31,264 nt of DNA from Prevotellaceae bacterium UBA1726 (GTDB lineage: Bacteria; Bacteroidota; Bacteroidia; Bacteroidales; Bacteroidaceae): positions 1 to 31,264 of the forward strand of contig DCIM01000040.1 of assembly GCA_002316005.1 (NCBI GenBank). The letters run 5' to 3'. Of this stretch, positions 8,876 through 16,280 are shown one piece after another. Position numbers and translations under genes: made by a program. Within the stretch, counting starts at the first letter, position 1. The number at the start of each line of letters is the position of its first letter. The notes under the pieces were generated by a model. That model was not told where the DNA came from and did no database searches. It saw only the letters and a program-made list of their open reading frames with translations.

Positions 8876-8918
8876 CGAATTTTTGAAACCGCGAATTTCG
8901 CGAATTAAACGAATTTTC
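8876..8918. repeat. CGAATT 9-bp repeats in an intercistronic spacer
   Basis: The 60-bp gap between the lactonase and dehydrogenase genes holds CGAATT at 8892, 8901 and 8910, exactly 9 bp apart, with a further CGAATT at 8876. GCGAATTTCGC (8891-8901) is a short inverted repeat. This is the only sizeable gap in an otherwise tight operon. Its effect on expression is unknown. Confidence 0.6.
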
Positions 8919-8930
8919 TTTCTATGCGTT

Positions 8931-9854
8931 TTATTCAGACATGTTTTTTATATACGGTAGGTCGGGAAGAGGACCGAAGCCGTAGAATCGTTTTGCATTT
9001 TCGCCAAGGAACAGCACCTTTTCTTCTTTAGTGAGTTCGTTGGATTTGGTTATGAAGTCATAGCTCATCTTGTAAGTTATGGCTGTGATGGTGCGAGGAT
9101 AATCGGAACCCCACATCAGTCGGTCCATACCAACCATATCTGCTGCCTCACGAATGCTTCTTACAGCCGAAGGATAAGGATAGAACTCACTATTGAAGAG
9201 CCAAGTTATACCACCCGACTCAATGCGGACATTCTCGCCTTCACGAGCAAGGAGAATCTGGTCGCGCCAATGAGGAGTTGTAACCATTCCGAAATGACCT
9301 ATTGCCACACGCAGACGAGGACACTGCTGAATGACCTCGGCCATTTCGCCAATCTGTCGGGCATCATCAGCAAGACACATATCAAGCACCACATCACGAC
9401 GCTCCATCTCCTGAAAGAGTTGCATCATGCGAGGTGAGTTGAGTGGAATGTCGGTAAGACGATGACCTGGAATAGCAAGACCGCGGAAACCAAGGTCCAT
9501 CAAGCGGATAGCCTCTGCAAGGTAGTCGTTGCCAAAGCGAAACTCCGGCATTCCCATACAGAAGAAACGGTCGGGATATTGCTGTTGAACCTGGAGGAGA
9601 TAGTCGTTCTGCTGACCATCGATAATCTCCTGAACAACAACAGCAGCACCTACCTGGGCATAGTCCATGTTTGAAAGGAACACCTCAGCAGTATTCTTTC
9701 CATCAATCATGAATGGAGGCAACATCTGTCGTTCCTCGCCAAAGAAGAGGCTCCGCGAAGGATTATTGTCAAGGCTTCTTATTGCCTGACCGTCAACCTC
9801 AGTATCCTGTCTGAGCCACAAATGGCTGTGAGCGTCGATTATGAGTTTGCCCAT
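8931..9854 (-). CDS. Amidohydrolase-family lactonase, probable L-galactono-1,4-lactonase
   Basis: The 307-residue product is an amidohydrolase-2 family TIM barrel, the group that includes L-fuconolactonase and L-rhamnonolactonase. The metal/active-site positions are visible: HSH near the start (H9, H11), H131 (PGHRL), H187 (IGHFG) and D251 (WGSDYP). The expected role is hydrolysis of L-galactonolactone, made by the upstream dehydrogenase, to L-galactonate. Its start overlaps the aldo/keto reductase gene by 16 bp, which supports coupling. L-fuconolactone is a possible alternative substrate, but the downstream tagaturonate enzymes fit the 6-hydroxy sugar better. No signal peptide is seen, so it should be cytoplasmic. 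Confidence 0.82.
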   Translation of the reverse strand: MGKLIIDAHSHLWLRQDTEVDGQAIRSLDNNPSRSLFFGEERQMLPPFMIDGKNTAEVFLSNMDYAQVGAAVVVQEIIDGQQNDYLLQVQQQYPDRFFCMGMPEFRFGNDYLAEAIRLMDLGFRGLAIPGHRLTDIPLNSPRMMQLFQEMERRDVVLDMCLADDARQIGEMAEVIQQCPRLRVAIGHFGMVTTPHWRDQILLAREGENVRIESGGITWLFNSEFYPYPSAVRSIREAADMVGMDRLMWGSDYPRTITAITYKMSYDFITKSNELTKEEKVLFLGENAKRFYGFGPLPDLPYIKNMSE

Positions 9855-10786
9855 GTTACTCGTTTTTGATCACCGATGATTTCCTGTACCTTTGCTACGA
9901 GCTCAGGGTCGGCTGGTTCTGAAGCCCATTCAATATTACGCTTTACATTGGCAGGGTTGGCTGACGAGAAGAGGGTACCGGCAATGCGAGGATTAGCAAC
10001 AGAGAACTGGATGGCGAGCTTCTCTATAGGATAGTCCTGCTCATTGCACCATGCTGCAGCCTTTGCACAAGCCTCGACCAATGGTCGTGGAGCAGGATGC
10101 CAATCAGGCACACCACGCTGAGAGAGCAAGCCCATGCTGAGCGGAGAAGCATTGATGATACCAATGCCACGCTCCTCGAAGAATGGGAGATAATCAACAA
10201 GCTCATCATCGCAAAGACAATAGTGGCAGAAGTTCAGAACACTCTCAACAGTGCCTTCCTCAACATGCTCAATAACCCAACGGAGATTCTTAAGCTGGAG
10301 GTCGGTGATACCCACATGACCAACAATGCCCTTCTCCTTCAATGCCACAAGGGCAGGGAGAGTCTCATCGCACACCTTCTGCAAACCACCAGGCAGAGAA
10401 GCCTGAAATTCTATATCATGGACATTGATGATGTCAATATAGTCAACACCAAGGCGTTCCATACTCTCATAGACACTGTCGGTGGCACGTTGACCAGAAT
10501 AATCCCATGTGTTCACGCCATCCTTGCCATAACGGCCAACCTTCGTAGAAAGGATATACTTCTCGCGAGGAATCTGACGGAGAGCCTTGCCTAACACTGT
10601 CTCGGCTTTATAATGACCATAGTAAGGGCTGACATCAATAAAGTTTATGCCACCTTCAATAGCAGCAAACACAGCCTCAAGAGAGTCCTTCTCGCGGGTT
10701 TCGTGGAAGACACTACCAAGCGATGATGCACCAAAACACAGGTTGGAGATACGCAATCCTGTCTTTCCCAATTCTCTATATTCCAT
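9839..10786 (-). CDS. Aldo/keto reductase, probable L-galactose dehydrogenase
   Basis: The 315-residue product closely resembles plant L-galactose dehydrogenase along its length, with FGASSLGSVF, INFIDVSPYYG, DYIDIINVHDIEF, IGIINASPLSMGLL and a PDWHPAP stretch. The aldo/keto reductase tetrad is present: D51, Y56, K82 and H123. The predicted reaction is NAD-dependent oxidation of L-galactose to its lactone; L-fucose may also be accepted. It is the first gene of the operon running down to uxaA, and its promoter lies at 10820-10851. A hydrolase-like GH30 gene is transcribed divergently from the same 124-bp gap. The family is clear; the exact sugar is inferred from similarity and from the complete downstream pathway. 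Confidence 0.85.
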   Translation of the reverse strand: MEYRELGKTGLRISNLCFGASSLGSVFHETREKDSLEAVFAAIEGGINFIDVSPYYGHYKAETVLGKALRQIPREKYILSTKVGRYGKDGVNTWDYSGQRATDSVYESMERLGVDYIDIINVHDIEFQASLPGGLQKVCDETLPALVALKEKGIVGHVGITDLQLKNLRWVIEHVEEGTVESVLNFCHYCLCDDELVDYLPFFEERGIGIINASPLSMGLLSQRGVPDWHPAPRPLVEACAKAAAWCNEQDYPIEKLAIQFSVANPRIAGTLFSSANPANVKRNIEWASEPADPELVAKVQEIIGDQKRVTWANS

Positions 10787-10819
10787 AATTTCATTATGAC
10801 ATTAGTATATTATTGACGA

Positions 10820-10851
10820 CAAAGGTAATAAATTATTTCCCAATAACCAAA
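10820..10851 (-). promoter_or_regulatory. Promoter of the L-galactose operon
   Basis: On the minus strand TACCTTTG (10827 to 10820) matches the TAnnTTTG -7 box. TTTG (10851 to 10848) lies 20 bp upstream as the -33 element. The start codon at 10786 is 33 bp downstream of the -7 box. Confidence 0.75.
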
Positions 10852-10863
10852 AAGAATTTTCGG

Positions 10864-10889
10864 TTTGCCATTATTTTTTGTTATCTTTG
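10864..10889 (+). promoter_or_regulatory. Promoter of the GH30 gene (divergent)
   Basis: TATCTTTG at 10882-10889 matches the -7 consensus. TTTG at 10864-10867 is only 14 bp upstream, a short spacing, so the -33 element is uncertain. Translation starts at 10911. Confidence 0.6.
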
Positions 10890-10910
10890 CAGAGGTAAAA
10901 CAAAAACAAC

Positions 10911-12302
10911 ATGACAATAATGCGACGGATATTATCTATGTTGCTCCTCTTTGGGGCATTGACAGCTAACGCCAAGGATATCAAAATTGACACCAACGAT
11001 AAGGCTCAGACCATTGAGGGATGGGGCGTGTCATTATGTTGGTGGGCTCATATGTGTGGTTCATGGAGCGATGAACATATCGACGAGTTGGTGGATTGGC
11101 TGGTGTCGCCAGAAGGACTAAACTATAACATCTTTCGTTATAACATTGGTGGTGGCGATGACCCGATGAACTACCACTGCGAACTCCATCACATGGGAAA
11201 AGGCAAAGGTATCAGGGCTGAAATCCCCGGTTATAAGATTTATGCCGATAGCCCATACGACTGGAATGCCGATTGGGCCCAGGTGAAGATAATGCTAAAG
11301 ATTCGCGAGCGCCGTCCTGATGCTATCTTCGAGGCATTCAGCAACTCTGCCCCTTGGTGGATGACGATAAGCGGTTGTTGTGGCGGTAATGCTGACGCAG
11401 CCAAGGATAATCTCCGAAAAGACTATTATGATGACTTCGCGCGCTATCTTGTTGATGTGTGTAAATATATGAAAGACGCCTATGGCATTGAGTTTCGTAC
11501 ACTTGAACCATTCAATGAATCGCTGTCTAACTACTGGCCACAAAACGGTTCGCAGGAAGGTTGCCATTTCGATGCAGAGACACAGGTCGCTGTGGTGAAA
11601 GTAGTTTACGAAGAACTGAAACGAAGTGGATTGAAAACTGTCATATCGGCAAGCGACGAAACAGACTTGAGGAGTTCGCTTGAGGCTTTCGATGCCTATG
11701 GCGAGGCAATGGATATGGTTGGACAATGGAACACCCACACCTATAGTGCTAATGATGAGCAGCGTCGCCTGGTACGCGACAAGGCAAAGGCAAAAGGTAT
11801 TCGCCTATGGCAGAGTGAGACAGGAAGCGGAGGAAAAGGCATTGACGGAAACCTGAATATGCTACAACGCTTGTTTGATGATGTGAATATCATGCAACCT
11901 GCAGCATGGTGTGACTGGCAGTTTGTGGAGGATAAAGGTGACCAATGGTGCATGGTCATAGCAAACTGGAAGACAGAAGAGTATCACAAAGTGAAGCCCT
12001 ACCCTATCCGTCAGCAAGTGACACGATTTATTCGCGATGGATATACCATATTGAACACCTCAGACAAACAGACGCTTGCTGCCGTATCTGCCGACAAGAA
12101 GACACTTGTCATTGTTTCGTTGAATAACACAGATTCGCCGGTAAGCAAGACTTACTTATTACCAAAAGGATTCAAGGCAAAGGAAGAATACCTAACTGAC
12201 CCTACTCATGATCTTGCGAAAATGACAATCAGCGGAAAAGGCAAAGTGAAAATGAATCTACCGGCAAGAGCCGTAAAGACTATAATCTTTGAGACTCATT
12301 AA
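10911..12302 (+). CDS. Exported GH30 glycosidase, probable endo-beta-1,6-galactanase
   Basis: The 463-residue product has a signal peptide (about residues 1-21, ending TANA). An EGWGVSLCWWA stretch follows, characteristic of GH30 beta-1,6-galactanases, then FRYNIGGGDDP and SNSAPWWM. E203 in the EPFNES motif is the expected acid/base, and E303 in WQSETG the nucleophile. A beta-sandwich-like C-terminal part from about residue 375 ends the protein. The likely substrate is the beta-1,6-galactan side chains of type II arabinogalactan. It is transcribed divergently from the L-galactose operon and converges on the methyltransferase gene with only 2 bp between stop codons, so there is no room for a dedicated terminator. 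GH30 subfamilies also include beta-glucosidases, xylosidases and fucosidases, so specificity is moderate. Confidence 0.85.
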   Translation: MTIMRRILSMLLLFGALTANAKDIKIDTNDKAQTIEGWGVSLCWWAHMCGSWSDEHIDELVDWLVSPEGLNYNIFRYNIGGGDDPMNYHCELHHMGKGKGIRAEIPGYKIYADSPYDWNADWAQVKIMLKIRERRPDAIFEAFSNSAPWWMTISGCCGGNADAAKDNLRKDYYDDFARYLVDVCKYMKDAYGIEFRTLEPFNESLSNYWPQNGSQEGCHFDAETQVAVVKVVYEELKRSGLKTVISASDETDLRSSLEAFDAYGEAMDMVGQWNTHTYSANDEQRRLVRDKAKAKGIRLWQSETGSGGKGIDGNLNMLQRLFDDVNIMQPAAWCDWQFVEDKGDQWCMVIANWKTEEYHKVKPYPIRQQVTRFIRDGYTILNTSDKQTLAAVSADKKTLVIVSLNNTDSPVSKTYLLPKGFKAKEEYLTDPTHDLAKMTISGKGKVKMNLPARAVKTIIFETH

Positions 12303-12304
12303 AT

Positions 12305-13519
12305 TCATTTAAGGGGAACTTTATTAGATAACAAAAGAATGTGTTTGTTATCATCAAGGGTGGTACCGAAAATGTAGGTATCACCACCATCTTTTAGTTT
12401 CAGTTGCTTGCGAAGGGCATCGACAGAAAGAGGAAAGTTTCGTACAGCAATATTGGCTTTGTCAATACCCGACAGAGTGAGCTTCAACTCCTTCTTGTTC
12501 ATCGATGAAACCGCGGAAATTTTGAATTGGCGCCCTGGAAAAGTCACTATCTCATCGGATACAAACAAGTTGGAATATGCTCCTATCTTCTGCACTCCAT
12601 AACGCTCGCACAGCAGCCCGAAACATCCAGCCTTCATAATTGAAGCATTAGGCTCATAGAGATACTTCCCAACGAGATTCTCTGGTGCTTCACTATATAC
12701 TCGAGCAAATGCCGAATTTGCCTCTGATTCGCAAAAAACAACGGTTTCATCGTCGTTTATTGCAGAAATCGTTAGCGAATCCACCTTATTGCGTGTCATT
12801 ACGACCACCATCTCCTTACACTCATTGTGGGTAGAGATAATCATCAAATGGCTTACACAGCCGAGGTCGGTCACCACCTTATGCCAATCAAGCATAGGTG
12901 AGAGTTTCACCATTACCACAGGAGCCTTATCAAGAAGAAGATCTTTCAGTTCAAGGATATTTGGAGTACAATCCTCAAGGGCGTATGTTCGTCCACCATG
13001 GGAATCACGACGAGCAGGGTCGAGATAAATGAAATCAACCGGTTCCGTTGTACGCAGATACTCTACACCGTCCCCACAGACAACACGAGCCTGCGACAAT
13101 CCAAGAACTTCGAAATTGTGACGGGCAATGTCGCAAAGATGCTCTTGGCGCTCTACATAAGTAGCCTGCTTGAAATGGCGAGCCAGGAATGAGAAATCAA
13201 CACCAAAACCACCGGTGATGTCTAAAAAGGAAGCCTCCCCCCCCGCCCTCTCCTGCAAGGAGAGGGAGCCAAGGGAGACAACTTTGGAGAATTTACAAAG
13301 AGCAGTCTGCTCGCTGGAACATTGCTCCATTGACAAGTGAGGCGGATAGATGATACCGTCGCATGAAGCCCACGAAGGGAGTTTTGTGCGTGCTGTCTGC
13401 CATCCCGCAATCTGGTTTAAGGCAAAAGGCATGTCCACCTCAGGATAGCGACTACCCTGAAGAGCCAATTGGCGAATGTCCTCGCTACGGAATTTCTTAA
13501 TGAATTCGTCGGTGTTCAT
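12305..13519 (-). CDS. THUMP-like SAM-dependent methyltransferase (PG_1098 family)
   Basis: The 404-residue product has an N-terminal helical region, a Rossmann methyltransferase core with motif I FLDITGGFGVDFSFLA (from residue 98), and IYLDPARRD (164-172). The DPARR signature is typical of this Bacteroidota family. A C-terminal THUMP-like/ferredoxin-like part follows. The target is probably RNA but is not established. Residues 82-96 are a 45-bp in-frame block (13232-13276) made of a GC-rich hairpin repeat that also occurs between kdgK and eda. It falls just before motif I in a poorly conserved spot. The start is 18 bp downstream of the GH51 stop, so it is probably cotranscribed with GH51 and the transporter despite the unrelated role. 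Confidence 0.85.
   Translation of the reverse strand: MNTDEFIKKFRSEDIRQLALQGSRYPEVDMPFALNQIAGWQTARTKLPSWASCDGIIYPPHLSMEQCSSEQTALCKFSKVVSLGSLSLQERAGGEASFLDITGGFGVDFSFLARHFKQATYVERQEHLCDIARHNFEVLGLSQARVVCGDGVEYLRTTEPVDFIYLDPARRDSHGGRTYALEDCTPNILELKDLLLDKAPVVMVKLSPMLDWHKVVTDLGCVSHLMIISTHNECKEMVVVMTRNKVDSLTISAINDDETVVFCESEANSAFARVYSEAPENLVGKYLYEPNASIMKAGCFGLLCERYGVQKIGAYSNLFVSDEIVTFPGRQFKISAVSSMNKKELKLTLSGIDKANIAVRNFPLSVDALRKQLKLKDGGDTYIFGTTLDDNKHILLLSNKVPLK
13231..13276. repeat. GC-rich hairpin repeat inserted in frame in the methyltransferase gene
   Basis: The plus strand reads AAGCCTCCCCCCCCGCCC followed by the hairpin CTCTCCTGCAAGGAGAG. It matches the style of the two elements at 24490-24608 (an AGCCCCC-type end followed by a CTCC/GGAG hairpin). 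Here it adds 15 codons without breaking the frame. Confidence 0.7.
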
Positions 13520-13537
13520 GCCTTTTGAACAATGGTA

Positions 13538-15070
13538 TTATTTTACCTCCAAGACAACGATGCTATGAGCAGGAACCTTTGCAGAAATCTTACCCTTGTT
13601 AACCTTCGCGCCCTTGAAATCAACAGGCTTTACTCGTTCAGGAGCATCGAAACTATTATAATCCTTTACATCCTTACCAGAGAGGATTCTTGCTGAGAGG
13701 ATTTTGCCTGCAACGCCATTCAGTTCAACAGCCTGTTCCTTGTCAAGAGTAGGATTTACCAACGAGACAACAGTCTTGCCACCCTTTGTCTTTGCTGCAC
13801 TGACGCTGATCGCAGGTAAAGGACGCTTGCCAATCATCATAGTATCACACTTTGCCTCAATAGGAAGGAGAGTAGCACCCTGGAATGGGTTATACATCTG
13901 GAAAACATGGTATGTTGGAGTCAATACCATTCCACCGTCTTTGTTAGTGAGAATCATTGACTGCAACACATTGACAATCTGTGCGATGTTTGCCATGCGA
14001 ACACGCTCTGCATGATTGTGGAATACATTGAGAGTCAAACCCGCAACGATAGCATCACGCATAGTGTTCTGCTGATAGAGGTGACCTGGGTTCGTGCCTT
14101 CCTCTACATCCCACCAAGTGCCCCACTCATCAACCAAAAGGCCAACGCGCTTCTGTGGGTCATATTCGTCCATAATCTTCTCGTGACGAGTAATGACAGA
14201 ATCTATCTCAAGACATTTTGCCAAGGTGTTGTAATATTCCTCACCAGTGAAAGTTGTTGCCTTTCCCTTGTTGTCCCAGTCTTCAACAGTATAGTAATGA
14301 AGCGACAATCCATCCATATTGCCACAAGCACGCTCCATAAGAACGCGCGTCCATTTGTAATCGTAATCGCTCGCACCACTTGCCACCTTATATAGATTGT
14401 GTCCGTCCATGTTGCGTGCGTAAGTCTGATAACGGCGGAAGAGATCAGAGTAATACTCTGGACGCATATTGCCACCACAACCCCAACTTTCATTTCCTAC
14501 ACCAAGATATTTCACGCCCCAAGCCTTGTCGCGACCATTCTGACGACGAAGACGAGCCATAGGAGTATCACCTTCTGAGTTCATATATTCAACCCACTTT
14601 GCCATCTCCTCAACCGAACCACTGCCTACATTAGCACTGATATAAGGTTCACAGCCGAGAAGTTCACAGAGGTTGAGGAATTCGTGAGTACCAAAAGAAT
14701 TGTCCTCGATTGTACCTCCCCAGTTGTTGTTCTGCATCTTTGGACGCTTGTCGCGAGGACCAATACCATCCATCCAATGATACTCATCTGCAAAGCAACC
14801 ACCAGGCCAACGAAGAACAGGAACATGCAATTCCTGAAGAGCCTTCAGTACATCATTGCGATAGCCGTTGGTATTTGGAATAGCAGATTCCTCGCCTACC
14901 CATAAACCACCATAGATGCAAGAACCCAGATGCTCGGCAAACTGACCATAGATTTCAGGTGCGATTACAAACTGGCCCTCCTGAGCAACACTCACCTCAA
15001 CCTGCTGAGCATGAAGGTTAAACGAAAGAAGGACTGACAATACAAAAGAAAGAAGGAAATTCTTTTTCAT
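13538..15070 (-). CDS. Exported GH51 alpha-L-arabinofuranosidase
   Basis: The 510-residue product starts with a signal peptide (MKKNFLLSFVLSVLLSFNLH, cut near AQQ). It has the GH51 (beta/alpha)8 core: IYGQFAEHLG, RWPGGCFADEYHWMDGIGP, E194 in GNESWGCGG as acid/base, LSLHYYT, and E315 in LVDEWGTWWD as nucleophile. A C-terminal beta-sandwich completes it. It releases terminal L-arabinofuranose from arabinan, arabinoxylan or arabinogalactan. Many GH51 enzymes are cytoplasmic; the signal peptide places this one in the periplasm or outer envelope. It lies 15 bp downstream of the BASS transporter gene and upstream of the methyltransferase. The nearby GH30 galactanase suggests joint action on arabinogalactan. 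Confidence 0.93.
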   Translation of the reverse strand: MKKNFLLSFVLSVLLSFNLHAQQVEVSVAQEGQFVIAPEIYGQFAEHLGSCIYGGLWVGEESAIPNTNGYRNDVLKALQELHVPVLRWPGGCFADEYHWMDGIGPRDKRPKMQNNNWGGTIEDNSFGTHEFLNLCELLGCEPYISANVGSGSVEEMAKWVEYMNSEGDTPMARLRRQNGRDKAWGVKYLGVGNESWGCGGNMRPEYYSDLFRRYQTYARNMDGHNLYKVASGASDYDYKWTRVLMERACGNMDGLSLHYYTVEDWDNKGKATTFTGEEYYNTLAKCLEIDSVITRHEKIMDEYDPQKRVGLLVDEWGTWWDVEEGTNPGHLYQQNTMRDAIVAGLTLNVFHNHAERVRMANIAQIVNVLQSMILTNKDGGMVLTPTYHVFQMYNPFQGATLLPIEAKCDTMMIGKRPLPAISVSAAKTKGGKTVVSLVNPTLDKEQAVELNGVAGKILSARILSGKDVKDYNSFDAPERVKPVDFKGAKVNKGKISAKVPAHSIVVLEVK

Positions 15071-15085
15071 AAATTTGGAAAGTTA

Positions 15086-16045
15086 TTATTGTTGTTTATC
15101 AAATCGAAGATATATACCAGCAAGGATAGTACCGCTTATGGAATGCCATGCACACGATATAGCACAAGGGAGGACAGCCAAAGGCTGAGACACAAAGAAC
15201 ACAGATGCGAGATTTGTGGCAAGACCAGCATTCTGCATACCCACCTCAATGGAAATGGTGCGTTTCTTTGCTGTAGTAAAACCACAGAACTTTCCTGCAA
15301 GATAACCAAGGATATATCCTATAGTATTGTGGCAGAAGACAACAGCGAAAGTCATAAGGAACAACTTCAATCCACGCTCAACAAGAGGGTCATGAACCTT
15401 ACTGATAACACCGCCCACGATACACGCGAGACAGATTACCGACAAACCTGGCATTAGTCCCTGAAGTGTTGGGAAATATGACTTCTTGCTATATAGATAA
15501 TTGAGCAGGCAACCGATGCTCACAGGAATAATTGTGACAATAAGAATGTTGGTGAACATACCAATAGTGTCGATACGGATTATCTCGCCTGCAGTAATCT
15601 GCATTAGCAGAGGAGTTATAACAGGCGCAAGTATAGTTGATGCACAAGTCATACCAACGGAAAATGCCACATCGCCATGACAGAGAAAAGACATTATGTT
15701 GCTCGACACACCACCCGGGCAACAACCAACAAGGAGAATTCCAATGGCGAGGGCTGGTTCAAGATGAAATACATGCACAAGTGTATAAGCCAGACAAGGC
15801 ATGATGAAGAACTGGGCACATGCACCAACGAAAATATCATAAGGACGCTCAGCAAGAATCTTGAAGTCGTTGGTAGACAGAGTAAGACCCATCGTGAGCA
15901 TGATAAGACCTAAAATAACAGTCTGGGTATTGCCTTGCACCCAAACAAACAGTTCGGGGCAAAAGAAAGTGATTATCGCAATAGCTATAATGAAATATGA
16001 TGCATTGGTCGATAACCAACGACTCAATGTGAGCAATTTATTCAT
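15086..16045 (-). CDS. BASS-type bile acid:sodium symporter family transporter
   Basis: The 319-residue inner-membrane protein has about nine to ten hydrophobic segments, usual for the family. Recognisable landmarks are LGLIMLTMGLTLSTNDF, VGCCPGGVSSNIMSFL and the ST-rich CASTILAPVITPLLM stretch. Family members take up organic anions with sodium; bacterial ones are rarely true bile-acid carriers and include carriers of keto acids and sulphated compounds. The substrate here cannot be read. It heads a transcription unit with GH51 15 bp downstream, and its promoter (TAACTTTG, minus strand 16097-16090) sits back to back with the efflux operon promoter. Whether it serves glycan metabolism is only a guess from neighbourhood. 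Confidence 0.85.
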   Translation of the reverse strand: MNKLLTLSRWLSTNASYFIIAIAIITFFCPELFVWVQGNTQTVILGLIMLTMGLTLSTNDFKILAERPYDIFVGACAQFFIMPCLAYTLVHVFHLEPALAIGILLVGCCPGGVSSNIMSFLCHGDVAFSVGMTCASTILAPVITPLLMQITAGEIIRIDTIGMFTNILIVTIIPVSIGCLLNYLYSKKSYFPTLQGLMPGLSVICLACIVGGVISKVHDPLVERGLKLFLMTFAVVFCHNTIGYILGYLAGKFCGFTTAKKRTISIEVGMQNAGLATNLASVFFVSQPLAVLPCAISCAWHSISGTILAGIYLRFDKQQ

Positions 16046-16089
16046 TTATGAAACGCTGGAAAAATGATAGAAAATAGTCATTCGTTTTG

Positions 16090-16097
16090 CAAAGTTA
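16090..16097 (-). promoter_or_regulatory. -7 box of the BASS/GH51 unit
   Basis: TAACTTTG on the minus strand lies 45 bp upstream of the 16045 start. No clear -33 TTTG is visible upstream; that stretch is an A/T tract. Confidence 0.6.
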
Positions 16098-16115
16098 TTG
16101 TTTTTTTTTGTTAAT

Positions 16116-16202
16116 CTAATATGATTAGTGTTATATTTTTCACATTTTTGTGTCTAATACTATCAGTAATTGTCATTATTTGACACAAAAACCGTAACTT
16201 TG
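16116..16202 (+). promoter_or_regulatory. Efflux operon promoter with overlapping inverted repeats (possible operator)
   Basis: TAACTTTG at 16195-16202 is a good -7 box, with TTG at 16170-16172 (22 bp upstream) as a -33 candidate. A perfect 10-bp inverted repeat, TTTTTGTGTC (16145-16154) and GACACAAAAA (16182-16191), brackets this region. TGTCA/TGACA (16171-16175 and 16181-16185) nests inside. A separate CTAAT-ATG-ATTAG palindrome is at 16116-16128. Repressor binding here would block transcription. No regulator gene is in the window. Confidence 0.55.
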
Positions 16203-16280
16203 TATTCAGTTTTCAAAGCGATAACAATTATAATCTCCAAAGAAAACGGCAATACTATAAAAAAGAACAGAAAAAGAAAT

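Noticed and set aside
8931..10786. The dehydrogenase-lactonase pair as an L-fucose pathway
   Set aside because: The downstream genes make and use tagaturonate, which carries a carboxyl-bearing six-carbon skeleton from L-galactonate. L-fuconate (6-deoxy) oxidised at C5 would not enter uxaB/uxaA. Side activity on L-fucose remains possible.
15086..16045. A true bile-acid uptake function for the BASS transporter
   Set aside because: The family name is historical and bacterial members carry many organic anions; nothing nearby relates to bile acids.
16170..16280. Upstream in-frame ATG as the start of the TolC gene
   Set aside because: It lies upstream of the -7 promoter box (16195-16202) and would bury the signal peptide behind 37 residues.
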